NCBI GenBank assembly: GCA_964628935.1
Contig: CAZVOE010000039.1
Span: 1 to 25,409, forward strand
Direction: 5' to 3'
Source of the DNA: CAYLHQ01 sp964628935
GTDB taxonomy: Bacteria; Acidobacteriota; Polarisedimenticolia; Polarisedimenticolales; DASRJG01
Length of the DNA stretch: 25,409 nt
The number at the start of each line of letters is the position of its first letter. Position 1 is the stretch's first letter. The notes under the pieces were generated by a model, which worked only from the letters and a program-made list of their open reading frames with translations, searched no databases and was not told the DNA's origin. Both the position numbers and the translations under genes were made by a program. This document shows, in pieces, positions 1 through 6,957 of the stretch.

Positions 1-933
1 GTAGGGGCCCGTCCGCGAGATCGACCACTCCTTCCACGGCGGGTGGAGCGAAATCGCCGGCACGCCGAGCGCGGCCCCGACCTGCACCGGTCCCGACACG
101 TTCCCGACGACGACCGACGCCTGCGCGATGAGCGCCGCGAGCGAAGGCGGACCGCCGTGGAACCGGGGAATCCGCCGGACCTCGATCGACGATCCGTCGA
201 GCACCCGCCCCGCGGGCCCCGCGGCGAGCGAGAGGGCGAACGCGACCCCGATCCCCTCCCCCGCGAGAAGGACCGCGAGCCGCGCGAAGTGGGCCGGCGG
301 CCACGACGCGCGCGTCGGCTCGGTTCCGGGAAGGAGAAGAACCCACGGCTTCTCGAGCCGGTGCTCGGCGAGCCAGTTCGCCGTCGCCTCGCGCGCGGAG
401 TCGGCGGGGAAGAGGCCGAACCACGGGGGCGTCTTTGCGGCCCCCGCCGTCCGGGCGAGGGCGATCTTCCGTTCGACTCGGTGGAGCCCCTCGGGAAGTT
501 TCCGTTCGTCGAGCGTCCGCTCGTAGAGGGCGCGCCGGAACCGCCCCGAGATCCCGACCCGGTGCGGCACTTTCGCCCGAGCCGCCGCCCACGCGACCCG
601 CGTTTCCCCGGTCGCGTCCACGAGGAGGTCGGGGCCGATCGCGCGGAAGAGCGCGAGGAACCCCTCCGCCGTCGCCGGCTCCTCGACGACCTGGCTGCAA
701 CCCCGCACCAAGCCGGCGAGCGGGAGGCAACGGGAGGAGACGCACAGCGCCCCCCACGCTCGCGGGTAGGCGGCGCGGAGCGCCTGGAAGGCCGGGAGCG
801 CCCAGACCATCTCCGCGATCCCGCCGGGAGCGAGGAGGAGGAATTTCCGCACCGCGGGGAGCGGAGGCTCTCCCTCGCCGAGCTCCCCGATTCGGGAGAC
901 GACCGATTCGACTCGGACGCGGGAGTCGGGCAC
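1..933 (-). CDS. Glycosyltransferase family 9 (heptosyltransferase-like), 3' end cut by window edge
   Basis: The reverse strand is open from a GTG at 933 to base 1 (311 codons), so the C-terminus is missing. After about 30 residues the N-terminal Rossmann-like strand reads KFLLLAPGGIAEMVWALPAFQALR. A mid-region reads GPDLLVDATGETR, and the C-terminal nucleotide-sugar domain contains LLLPGTEPTRASWP and GNVSGPVQVGAALGVP. This is the family 9 pattern seen in ADP-heptose:LPS heptosyltransferases (usually about 340-360 aa). The family transfers heptose or related sugars to lipopolysaccharide core at the cytoplasmic face of the inner membrane; the exact acceptor cannot be told. GTG 933 is the only plausible start, because the ATG at 959 in this orientation hits a stop after five codons. 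No Shine-Dalgarno is visible. The gene is divergent from the HAD phosphatase with 25 bp between starts. Confidence 0.86.
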   Translation of the reverse strand, partial: MPDSRVRVESVVSRIGELGEGEPPLPAVRKFLLLAPGGIAEMVWALPAFQALRAAYPRAWGALCVSSRCLPLAGLVRGCSQVVEEPATAEGFLALFRAIGPDLLVDATGETRVAWAAARAKVPHRVGISGRFRRALYERTLDERKLPEGLHRVERKIALARTAGAAKTPPWFGLFPADSAREATANWLAEHRLEKPWVLLLPGTEPTRASWPPAHFARLAVLLAGEGIGVAFALSLAAGPAGRVLDGSSIEVRRIPRFHGGPPSLAALIAQASVVVGNVSGPVQVGAALGVPAISLHPPWKEWSISRTGPY

Positions 934-939
934 GACGGA

Positions 940-949
940 AGGCTACAAT
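940..949. promoter_or_regulatory. Overlapping back-to-back -10 elements (candidate bidirectional promoter)
   Basis: The 10 bases AGGCTACAAT hold TACAAT on the plus strand (944-949) and TAGCCT on the minus strand (945-940), sharing the central TA. Counting 12 bases from the first T predicts starts near 956 (plus) and 933 (minus). That is 3 nt before the HAD ATG and exactly at the glycosyltransferase GTG. No good -35 is visible on either side. The placement is seen in the sequence; promoter function is inferred. Confidence 0.45.
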
Positions 950-958
950 GCCCGGCCC

Positions 959-1678
959 ATGGTTCCCACGCTCGTTCTTTTCGATCTCGACGGGACGCTC
1001 GTCGACACCGCGGGGGCGGGGCGGCGCGGCCTCGAGCGCGCCTTCGAGCGGGTCTTCGGGATTCCCAGCATGGCCGGACCCTCCGCCCGCGTGCGCTTCG
1101 AGGGAAAGACCGACCCGACGATCCTCGCCGACCTCGCGCGAGAAGCCGGAATCGCCGACGCCGACTTCGCCGAGCGGAAGGAGCGCCTCGTCGAGGCCTA
1201 CCTCGAGGGGCTCGCCGACGACATGGCCCGACACGACCCGCGGCGCAGGATCCTCCCGGGCGTCGTCCCTCTCCTCGAGGCCCTGCACGCGCACGAGTCG
1301 GTCCACACGGGGCTCCTCACCGGAAACCTCGAGCGGGGCGCGCGCATCAAGCTCGAGCCGTTCGGGTTGAACCGTTACTTCGCCGACGGAGGGTTCTCGT
1401 CCGACTCCGCCGACCGATCCGAGATCGCTCGGGTCGCGCACGCGCGGGCGAGCCGGCGGACCGGTCTTTTCTTCGCCTCCGACCGCACTTTCGTCGTCGG
1501 CGACACCGAGCTCGACGTCGCCTGCGCCCACGCGAACGGATTCCTCGCGATCGCCGTCGCCTCGGGCTGGGTGCCGCGCGAGCGGCTCGCGGCCTCGGGT
1601 CCCGACGTTCTCCTCGACACCCTCGAGGACGTTCCGGCCGTCCTCCGCGCGATGGGAATCGACGGGGTGCGCGTCTAA
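959..1678 (+). CDS. HAD-superfamily phosphatase (phosphoglycolate phosphatase-like)
   Basis: This is a 239-aa soluble protein. Motif I is VLFDLDGTLVDT, with nucleophile D9 and acid/base D11. Motif II is GLLTGN, near residue 120. Motif IV is FVVGDTELDVACA, near residues 179-191, with the magnesium-binding acidic residues. A helical cap lies between motifs I and II, as in subfamily I HAD enzymes such as phosphoglycolate phosphatase and beta-phosphoglucomutase. The reaction expected is Mg2+-dependent hydrolysis of a small phosphate ester; the substrate cannot be read from the sequence. ATG 959 places motif I at the usual distance from the N-terminus. No well-spaced Shine-Dalgarno is present (GGAAGG lies 16 nt upstream). 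The stop overlaps the convergent glycosylase stop by 4 bp. Confidence 0.88.
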   Translation: MVPTLVLFDLDGTLVDTAGAGRRGLERAFERVFGIPSMAGPSARVRFEGKTDPTILADLAREAGIADADFAERKERLVEAYLEGLADDMARHDPRRRILPGVVPLLEALHAHESVHTGLLTGNLERGARIKLEPFGLNRYFADGGFSSDSADRSEIARVAHARASRRTGLFFASDRTFVVGDTELDVACAHANGFLAIAVASGWVPRERLAASGPDVLLDTLEDVPAVLRAMGIDGVRV

Positions 1679-2370
1679 GCCTTCCCGATCACCGCGTCGA
1701 GCATCTCCCGCGTGAGCCTTCCGGTCTGTGTGTTCTGCCGACTCGGGTGGTACGAGGCGAGAATTCGGACCCGGGGACCTCCGGCGCGGACGACCGCTCT
1801 CGCCTCCGCCCCGTGTGCGAAGACCGGCCTCCGCGGCTCGATCCCGTCGGGGTCGATCGCGCGCGCGCGGCGGAGCACCGCCTCCCACGCGATCCGGCCG
1901 AGGGCCACCACCGTCGTGACTCGATCCAGGCGATCGAACTCCTCGTCGAGGAAGGGGCGACAGGCCTCGATCTCCTCGTGCGACGGCTTGTTGTCGGGGG
2001 GGGCGCAGCGGCAGGTCGCGGTCACGTACGCCCCGAAGAGTCGGAGCCCGTCTCCCTTGCGCTCCGACCGCTCCCGGTTCGCCAACCCCGCGCGATGGAG
2101 CGCGGCGTAGAGCCAGTCCCCCGAGGAGTCTCCGGTGAACATCCGCCCCGTCCGGTTCGCGCCGTGCGCCGCCGGAGCGAGGCCGACGAGGAGCACGCGC
2201 GCCTTCCGATCGCCGAAGCCGGGGACGGGGCGTCCCCAGTAGGCCTCGTCCCGAAAGGCCCGGCGCTTTTCCTTCGCGACCTTCCGGCACCAGTCGCGGA
2301 GTCGCGGGCAGCGTTCGCAGGTCGTGATGCGGCGCTCGAGACTCCGCCAGCCGGCGCCGGCGCGCTTCAC
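1675..2370 (-). CDS. Family 5 uracil-DNA glycosylase (UDGb type) with Fe-S cysteines
   Basis: This 231-aa protein starts at GTG 2370, which overlaps the upstream stop as GTGA and implies translational coupling. The key motif GLAPAAHGANRTGR (about residues 63-76), followed by FTGDSSGDWL, is diagnostic of the UDGb/family 5 branch. The C-terminal motif SYHPSRQNTQTG carries the conserved His. Cys18, Cys21, Cys122 and Cys137 fit the four iron-sulfur ligands of this family. The family removes uracil, and often hypoxanthine or other deaminated bases, from DNA as the first step of base excision repair. Family 5 enzymes lack the usual Asp/Asn in the first motif, and that is seen here (GLAPAAH). The open frame extends further upstream but that part is a shadow of the neighbouring gene. 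Confidence 0.9.
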   Translation of the reverse strand: MKRAGAGWRSLERRITTCERCPRLRDWCRKVAKEKRRAFRDEAYWGRPVPGFGDRKARVLLVGLAPAAHGANRTGRMFTGDSSGDWLYAALHRAGLANRERSERKGDGLRLFGAYVTATCRCAPPDNKPSHEEIEACRPFLDEEFDRLDRVTTVVALGRIAWEAVLRRARAIDPDGIEPRRPVFAHGAEARAVVRAGGPRVRILASYHPSRQNTQTGRLTREMLDAVIGKA

Positions 2371-3806
2371 GGCGCGGGGTCGAACGCGAGTGCGAGCACG
2401 CGCTTGCCCGCGGCGATCAGCAACTCGTCGTCCCCATCGCCGTCGACGTCCCCCGCTTCGAGGTCGAACACCCCGTCGACCGTCGCCGACCAGCGCACCG
2501 CCCCGCTCGCGTCGTAAACGACCACCCGGTCGGGGGCGACCGCGAGGGCGATCCCTCGCTCGCGCGCCCCGAAAAACGCCGCCTCGATCGCATCGACCGC
2601 CGGAGCGTCGTACGCCCCGAACGCCCCCTTGGCTCCCGCCACGAGCCCGACGACCCGCGCGGGTTCTCCGGCGGAGAGGACCGCGTTCTCCTCCCCCGCG
2701 ATCTTCCGCACCCCTCCCGAGTCGTCGAGGACGAGGAGGTGCTCTCCGCTCGAGAGGATCCGGCGGACGACGCACGGCTCTCCCACCCGCGTCGGCGCGG
2801 AGCCGTCGGCCTCGCTTCGATAGATCCCGACGGGAGTTCCCCACGCGAGGTCTCCCCCCTCGGTCTCCGCGAGGTCGAAGACGGCGGCGGGGGCGAGGAT
2901 CGCGCGCACCCGCTCGGCCTCGGGGCGGATTTCGACCGCCCGGTCCCCTCCCGCGCGCCAGGCGAGAAGGCGGGGAGCGCGATCGGACGCGGGGGACGCC
3001 GTCTCGAGGCGATGGACCTCCGGCGGTACGCGGAGTCGCTTCACGCGACGCCCGGAACCGTCGAGGATCGAGAGGGACTCTCCCGCGGCGACCGCGGCGC
3101 GGGGCTCTCCTCGCGCCGTCCGGTAGAAGGCCAACCCCGCCGCGGGCTCCGGGAGGTCGGAGGCCCACAGGACGCGGACCGACGCCCCACCCGGATCGAT
3201 GCGGGCGACCTCGCGCGGGGCGGCTTCGGAATCCTCTCCGAGGAGCGCGTCGACGCGCGCGGCGATCGCCTTCTCGAGCCCCGGCTCGTAGCCGTCCCAC
3301 CGGGCGCGCAGGCGCCCCTCGCGGTCGAGGAGGACGACGGTCGGGAGCGTCCGCGCGGCGAACCGAGCGTCGAGCTCCGGCGTGTACTGCCCGATCGGGA
3401 GGGTCAATCCCAGTTGCTTCGACGAGCGGAGGACGAGATGCTCGGGCTCCTCCGCGTTGACCGCGATCGCCTCGAAACCGCGCGCGTGACGGCTTCTCCA
3501 AAGGGTCTCGAGGTGCGGAAGCTCACGCAGGCACGGCTCGCACCAAGACGCCCAGAAATCGAGCAGGACGACCTTGCCCCGTGCCGATGCGCTTTCGAAT
3601 CGCGCTCCGTCGAGCAAGGGGATCGTGAACGGGGGAACGGTGGGGAAGTCGGGGGCATGAAGGAGCGGAACCGACTCGACCGATCGGTCGGGGACGGTCG
3701 CTTTCCAGGCGGGAGTCGCTCCGCCGGAGGCGTGCCAGCGGATCGCGGCGGAAGCCGCACCGGAAGAAACCGCGAGGAGAAGGGCGCCGAGAACCCGCCT
3801 GGCCAT
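2367..3806 (-). CDS. Secreted TlpA-like thioredoxin-fold protein with C-terminal propeller/FG-GAP-like region
   Basis: This is a 479-aa protein. MARRVLGALLLAVSSGAASA is a signal peptide. A thioredoxin-fold domain follows (about 55-190), with WCEPC (Cys89, Cys92) and the cis-proline segment RTLPTVVLLD, as in TlpA/ResA-type periplasmic thiol-disulfide reductases. From about 200 to the end the sequence is beta-rich and repetitive. It finishes with DVDGDGDDELLIA, a calcium-binding FG-GAP/VCBS-like loop, so a beta-propeller is likely. ATG 3806 is preferred over the in-frame GTG 3842: it begins directly with the signal peptide, and TAGACT lies 7 bp upstream as a possible -10. The role is probably redox handling of exported proteins; the propeller may bind a partner (inference). 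It is coupled to the glycosylase gene by a 4-bp overlap, an odd functional pairing. Confidence 0.82.
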   Translation of the reverse strand: MARRVLGALLLAVSSGAASAAIRWHASGGATPAWKATVPDRSVESVPLLHAPDFPTVPPFTIPLLDGARFESASARGKVVLLDFWASWCEPCLRELPHLETLWRSRHARGFEAIAVNAEEPEHLVLRSSKQLGLTLPIGQYTPELDARFAARTLPTVVLLDREGRLRARWDGYEPGLEKAIAARVDALLGEDSEAAPREVARIDPGGASVRVLWASDLPEPAAGLAFYRTARGEPRAAVAAGESLSILDGSGRRVKRLRVPPEVHRLETASPASDRAPRLLAWRAGGDRAVEIRPEAERVRAILAPAAVFDLAETEGGDLAWGTPVGIYRSEADGSAPTRVGEPCVVRRILSSGEHLLVLDDSGGVRKIAGEENAVLSAGEPARVVGLVAGAKGAFGAYDAPAVDAIEAAFFGARERGIALAVAPDRVVVYDASGAVRWSATVDGVFDLEAGDVDGDGDDELLIAAGKRVLALAFDPAP

Positions 3807-3813
3807 CGCACGG

Positions 3814-3819
3814 AGTCTA
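3814..3819 (-). promoter_or_regulatory. -10-like hexamer TAGACT before the TlpA-like gene
   Basis: TAGACT fits TANNNT, and counting 12 bases predicts a start at 3807, one base before ATG 3806. No Shine-Dalgarno is present, so a near-leaderless mRNA is possible. The -35 match is weak (GTGCGA, 3 of 6). Confidence 0.35.
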
Positions 3820-3886
3820 ACGGGAGCCTGAGACGGTCGCACTCCTGGTCGTTGTCATCGCAGCATAATGGGACTAGAGTAGCGGA

Positions 3887-3930
3887 GGCCGAGCGATCGG
3901 CCGTGCCCTCCCGGGGATGCGGACCCCGGG
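3887..3930. other. Two adjacent perfect hairpins between convergent/tandem minus-strand genes
   Basis: The region 3807-3992 holds no gene. Within it GGCCGA-GCGA-TCGGCC (3887-3902) is a 6-bp stem with a GNRA tetraloop. CCCGGGG-7 nt-CCCCGGG (3910-3930) is a second perfect 7-bp stem. Neither is followed by a proper T-run on either strand. They lie downstream of the 60-aa gene and may slow or end its transcription (inference), or may simply reflect high GC. Confidence 0.35.
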
Positions 3931-3992
3931 TCGTCTTCCCCCACGGACGGCCCCCCACCCCGGAAGGGCACGTCTTCGAGGGGGCGTCGAGG

Positions 3993-4175
3993 CTAAACGG
4001 TCAGGTTCTGCGCCCGCCAGGTCGAGTAGATCTCGAACGCCTTCGACGTCTCGATCTCGACGAAACTCCGGTAGACCTTCCGTCGTTCGGGGTCGATCTG
4101 GTAGGTCCGATCCTGGAACTGGTACTGGACGACACGAACCTTGGACGCGGGCTTTGGAGCTGACTTACGCGCCAC
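3993..4175 (-). CDS. Small hypothetical protein, 60 aa, family not recognised
   Basis: GTG 4175 is preceded by GGAGG with 7-nt spacing, the clearest ribosome binding site on the left arm. The longer open frame (to 4625) runs over the divergent activator gene and is not credible. The product has a basic N-terminus (VARKSAPKPASK) and a mixed alpha/beta body with QYQFQDRTYQIDPERRKVY and SFVEIETSKAFEIYSTWRAQ. It has no membrane segment, signal peptide or cysteine. The body lacks the proline/arginine-rich skew of shadow frames, which together with the ribosome binding site argues that it is real. Function is unknown. It stands alone, 239 bp from the divergent sigma-54 activator. Confidence 0.66.
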   Translation of the reverse strand: MARKSAPKPASKVRVVQYQFQDRTYQIDPERRKVYRSFVEIETSKAFEIYSTWRAQNLTV

Positions 4176-4403
4176 GAGAACCCTCCGCCGATCCCCAACC
4201 CATTTCGGCACTCGCAGAATTCCTTCAAACTCCGCGCCAAGATCGGGCGATTCTGGCGGCGACTCCGAACGTCCCGTCCGCCGCGAGATTCCGAGCCGGG
4301 CGATCCCCGGATCGATGGCGCGCGTCCTGGACGGAGTCGGCCAGGCTGACCGACACATCGCGAATAAGTCCGTCATCGTGGCGCATTCGATCGTCGGCAT
4401 CCT

Positions 4404-4409
4404 TATAAT
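4404..4409 (+). promoter_or_regulatory. Perfect -10 TATAAT at the start codon of the NtrC-like gene
   Basis: TATAAT ends 5 bp before the GTG at 4415, and counting 12 bases puts the start at 4415-4416. There is no Shine-Dalgarno and no recognisable -35 or extended -10. The gap 4176-4414 shows no other clear signal. A leaderless GTG mRNA is the simplest reading (inference). Confidence 0.45.
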
Positions 4410-4414
4410 GGGTT

Positions 4415-5818
4415 GTGCCTTCCCCCACCGCCGAATCGAGACGGATCCTCGTCCTCGTCGAGGAGACCGAAACCCGGCAGCGCCTCGGCACGCTCCTCGC
4501 GCGGACCGGATTCGCGGCGACCCTCGTCGGGGACGAGACGCAGGGAGCGCGGGCCCTTTCCCGCGACGAGCACGACGCGGCGATCGTGGATCTCGACCAT
4601 GCGCGGCCCGGTGGGCTCGCGGCACGGCTGCGCCGGCAGACCCCCCCGATCCCGGTCCTGGCGCTCGCCGACCCCGCCCGGCTACGAGAGGCGGTCGCCG
4701 CCCTCCGGGAATCCGTCGATGACTACCTCCTCGCCCCGCCCGACGCGGTCGAGCTCAGAACGCGCCTCGGCCGTCTCCTCGACCACCACGATCTCGGATC
4801 GCGGCTCGCCCTCCTCCAGGACGAGGTCTCGAAGAACTTCGGATACAAGAACCTCGTCAGCCACTCCCCGGCGATGCGCGACGTCGTGCAACGGATCGCG
4901 CGCGTCGCGCCCATGCGGGCGACGGTCCTGATCACGGGCGAGAGCGGCGTCGGGAAGGAGCTCGTCGCCCGGGCGATCCACTTCAATTCGCCAAGGAGGG
5001 ACTTTCCCTTCGTCGCGATCAATTGCGCCGCGATCCCGACCAGCCTGATCGAGTCCGAGCTGTTCGGCCATGAGAAGGGGGCCTTCACCGGCGCGCACGC
5101 CCGGAACCGGGGGAAGTTCGAGATCGCGAACCACGGCACCCTCTTTCTCGACGAGATCGGCGAGACCGACCTCGCGACGCAGGTCAAGCTGCTCCGCGTC
5201 CTCGAGGAGCGGGAGTTCATGCGCGTCGGCGGCGATCGCTCGATCCGCGTCGACGTCCGGGTGATCGCCGCGACCAACGCGGACCTCGAAACCCTCGTCC
5301 ACGTGGGCGCCTTTCGCCGCGACCTCTACTACCGCCTCAAGGTCGTGACGATCCCGGTCCCTCCGCTCCGCGACCGGCGCAAGGACATCCGGTCCCTTGT
5401 CGAGGGGTTCTTGCAAGAACTGTCCCGTTCGAACGCGGTCCCGATCCGCACGATCACCTCCGACGCCGTGGAGGCGCTCGAACGGTACCGCTGGCCGGGA
5501 AACGTTCGCGAACTCAAGAACGTCCTCGAGAGCCTCCTCGTCTCGAGCCCGGGGGAGGTCATCCGCCGGGAGGATCTCCCTCCCTCGATCCAGCGGGAGG
5601 GGGCCGGACCGGAGCGCCTCGAGATCCGCCCGGGGATGACGATTCACGAGCTCGAGGCGGCGCTCATCCGGAGGACGCTCGAAGAAACGGGGGGGAACCG
5701 GACCCACAGCGCGGCGATGCTCGGAATCGGGGTCCGCACTCTCCAGAGGCGCATCCGCGAACTCGGGATCCGGATCCCACCGAGGCGCCGCCGCAGCCGG
5801 CGGAAGGCCGTCCCTTGA
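4415..5818 (+). CDS. Sigma-54-dependent NtrC-family transcriptional activator with degenerate receiver
   Basis: This is a 467-aa protein. Residues 10-122 are a receiver-like domain keeping an Asp at 59 (VDLDHARPGG). Compared with the PhoB-like receiver in this window, the acidic-pair position is Val15, the Thr/Ser switch is Ala85 and the conserved Lys is Ala107. The central AAA+ domain (about 143-385) has Walker A GESGVGKE (175-182), the sigma-54 contact loop GAFTGA (222-227) and Walker B LFLDEIGE (Asp246-Glu247). The C-terminal Fis-type helix-turn-helix includes GGNRTHSAAMLGIGVRTLQRRIRELGI. The protein should remodel sigma-54 RNA polymerase at specific enhancers, but classical phosphorylation control looks unlikely. 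Its stop overlaps the dehydrogenase start (TTGA), so the two are co-translated. No partner histidine kinase is present. Confidence 0.93.
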   Translation: MPSPTAESRRILVLVEETETRQRLGTLLARTGFAATLVGDETQGARALSRDEHDAAIVDLDHARPGGLAARLRRQTPPIPVLALADPARLREAVAALRESVDDYLLAPPDAVELRTRLGRLLDHHDLGSRLALLQDEVSKNFGYKNLVSHSPAMRDVVQRIARVAPMRATVLITGESGVGKELVARAIHFNSPRRDFPFVAINCAAIPTSLIESELFGHEKGAFTGAHARNRGKFEIANHGTLFLDEIGETDLATQVKLLRVLEEREFMRVGGDRSIRVDVRVIAATNADLETLVHVGAFRRDLYYRLKVVTIPVPPLRDRRKDIRSLVEGFLQELSRSNAVPIRTITSDAVEALERYRWPGNVRELKNVLESLLVSSPGEVIRREDLPPSIQREGAGPERLEIRPGMTIHELEAALIRRTLEETGGNRTHSAAMLGIGVRTLQRRIRELGIRIPPRRRRSRRKAVP

Positions 5819-6771
5819 AGGCGCTCGTCTTCGAGGCCGGCGAACCGCGCGTCGTGGAGCGTCCCGACCCCGACCCGCCGGACGGCGAGGCGGTCGTTCG
5901 GGTCCACTTCGCCGGGATCTGCGGGACGGACTTCGAGATCGCCCGCGGGTACATGGCCTTCGACGGCATCCCGGGACACGAGTTCGTCGGCGTCGTGGAG
6001 CGGAGCGCCGATCCCTCGCTCGTGGGCCGCCGGGTCGTCGGGGAGATCAATGTCGCGTGCGGCGCATGCCCCACCTGCCGCGCCGGCCGCCCGCGTCACT
6101 GCCCGAACCGGACGGTGCTCGGCATCTCGGGGCGAGACGGCGCCTTCGCCGAACGTCTCGCCCTCCCTGAGCGGAACCTCCACCTCGTCCCCGAGCGGGT
6201 TCCGGACGCCGCGGCGGTGTTCACGGAGCCGATGGCCGCCGCCTGCGAGATCGCCGAGCAGATCCCGGATCTCGCCGGGTCCCGCGTGGCGGTTGTCGGG
6301 GACGGGAGGCTCGCGCGGCTTTGCGCCCGATTCCTCGCCCAGGAGGGTGCGCCCCCGGAGATCTGGGGAAAACACCCCGAGAAGCTCGCGCGCTTCGCCC
6401 GGGACGGCTTTCGGACCCACCTCGAAGGCCCGGGAACGGACCGCGCATTCGACCTCGTCGTGGAGGCGAGCGGTTCGCCCCGGGGGCTCGAACACGCCCT
6501 CCGGCTCGTGCGGCCGTGCGGCACCGTCGTCCTCAAGAGCACCTACCACGGCGCCGCGCCGATCGCGTTGGCCGTGGTCGTGATCGACGAGATCCGCGTC
6601 GTCGGCTCGCGCTGCGGACCGTTCGCCCCCGCGCTCGCGCGGATCGCCGACGATCCGTCGTTCTTCGAGTCGCTGGTCTCGGAGGTGTTGCCGCTCGACG
6701 AGGCGCGCGACGCCTTCCGTCGGGCCGCGAGCCCCACCGCATCGAAGGTCCTCTTCGAGCTCCGAGCGTGA
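5815..6771 (+). CDS. Zinc-type medium-chain dehydrogenase (alcohol/threonine/sorbitol dehydrogenase-like)
   Basis: This 318-aa protein starts at TTG 5815, inside the TTGA overlap with the activator. The next in-frame Met (residue 47) would delete catalytic residues, so TTG is favoured. Catalytic zinc ligands are Cys36 (GICGTD) and His55-Glu56 (GHEFVG). The structural zinc site is Cys82, Cys85, Cys88 and Cys96 (CGACPTCRAGRPRHC). The cofactor domain starts at VAVVGDGRLARL, a slightly altered GxGxxG motif. The family oxidises alcohols or polyols with NAD(P)+. At 318 residues it is a little shorter than the usual 340-350. Substrate is unknown. Translational coupling to the sigma-54 activator suggests shared control. 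Confidence 0.9.
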   Translation: MKALVFEAGEPRVVERPDPDPPDGEAVVRVHFAGICGTDFEIARGYMAFDGIPGHEFVGVVERSADPSLVGRRVVGEINVACGACPTCRAGRPRHCPNRTVLGISGRDGAFAERLALPERNLHLVPERVPDAAAVFTEPMAAACEIAEQIPDLAGSRVAVVGDGRLARLCARFLAQEGAPPEIWGKHPEKLARFARDGFRTHLEGPGTDRAFDLVVEASGSPRGLEHALRLVRPCGTVVLKSTYHGAAPIALAVVVIDEIRVVGSRCGPFAPALARIADDPSFFESLVSEVLPLDEARDAFRRAASPTASKVLFELRA

Positions 6772-6778
6772 TTTCGTC

Positions 6779-6808
6779 TTGACATCGAAAAATCCCCTTC
6801 CCTATATT
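6779..6808 (+). promoter_or_regulatory. Consensus sigma-70-type promoter (TTGACA - 18 bp - TATATT)
   Basis: A perfect -35 TTGACA (6779-6784) and a -10 TATATT (6803-6808) are separated by 18 bp. The predicted start is near 6815, giving a leader of about 54 nt before the peptide ATG at 6869. It is the best promoter in the window and begins 7 bp after the dehydrogenase stop. Confidence 0.78.
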
Positions 6809-6853
6809 CCGCGGTGACGCATCGCCGTGCGATCGTCGAACGCGATTCGCCGG

Positions 6854-6865
6854 AAGGAGGTGATC
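6854..6865 (+). promoter_or_regulatory. Perfect 12-nt Shine-Dalgarno
   Basis: AAGGAGGTGATC is complementary along all 12 nt to the conserved 3' tail of bacterial 16S rRNA. AGGAGG ends 8 nt before ATG 6869. This is far stronger than any other site in the window and decides the peptide start. Confidence 0.82.
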
Positions 6866-6868
6866 GAC

Positions 6869-6931
6869 ATGGCGACGAAGAAGAAGGCCGCGAAGAAGAA
6901 GGCGACCAAGAAGAAGGCCGCCAAGAAGTAA
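6869..6931 (+). CDS. 20-residue lysine/alanine repeat peptide
   Basis: ATG 6869 to TAA 6931 encodes 20 residues: MAT, then repeated KKKAA/KKKAT units, ending KKAAKK. Of the 20, 11 are Lys and the rest Ala, Thr and the start Met. The DNA is a 15-bp period repeated about three times. It has its own consensus promoter, a perfect Shine-Dalgarno and a strong terminator, so it looks like a highly expressed stand-alone gene. The composition recalls tails of histone H1-like bacterial proteins, which bind nucleic acid. Such a cation could also bind polyphosphate, which matters because the convergent neighbour is a CHAD protein and ppx follows. No function is established. The main alternative is that the transcript is a small RNA. 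Confidence 0.66.
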   Translation: MATKKKAAKKKATKKKAAKK

Positions 6932-6957
6932 GTCGGCGACCGCAAGGTCGAACCCGA

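Noticed and set aside
43..2517. 824-codon plus-strand frame over the glycosyltransferase, HAD and glycosylase genes
   Set aside because: It crosses genes on both strands and has shadow composition (Arg, Pro, Glu) and no motif.
3807..3842. GTG 3842 as start of the TlpA-like gene
   Set aside because: It adds 12 residues before a complete signal peptide and has no properly spaced ribosome site; ATG 3806 fits better.
4371..4400. Possible sigma-54 (-24/-12) promoter before the NtrC-like gene
   Set aside because: The bases around 4379-4393 resemble TGGC only; the GC/TTGCT -12 part is absent, while TATAAT is perfect at 4404.
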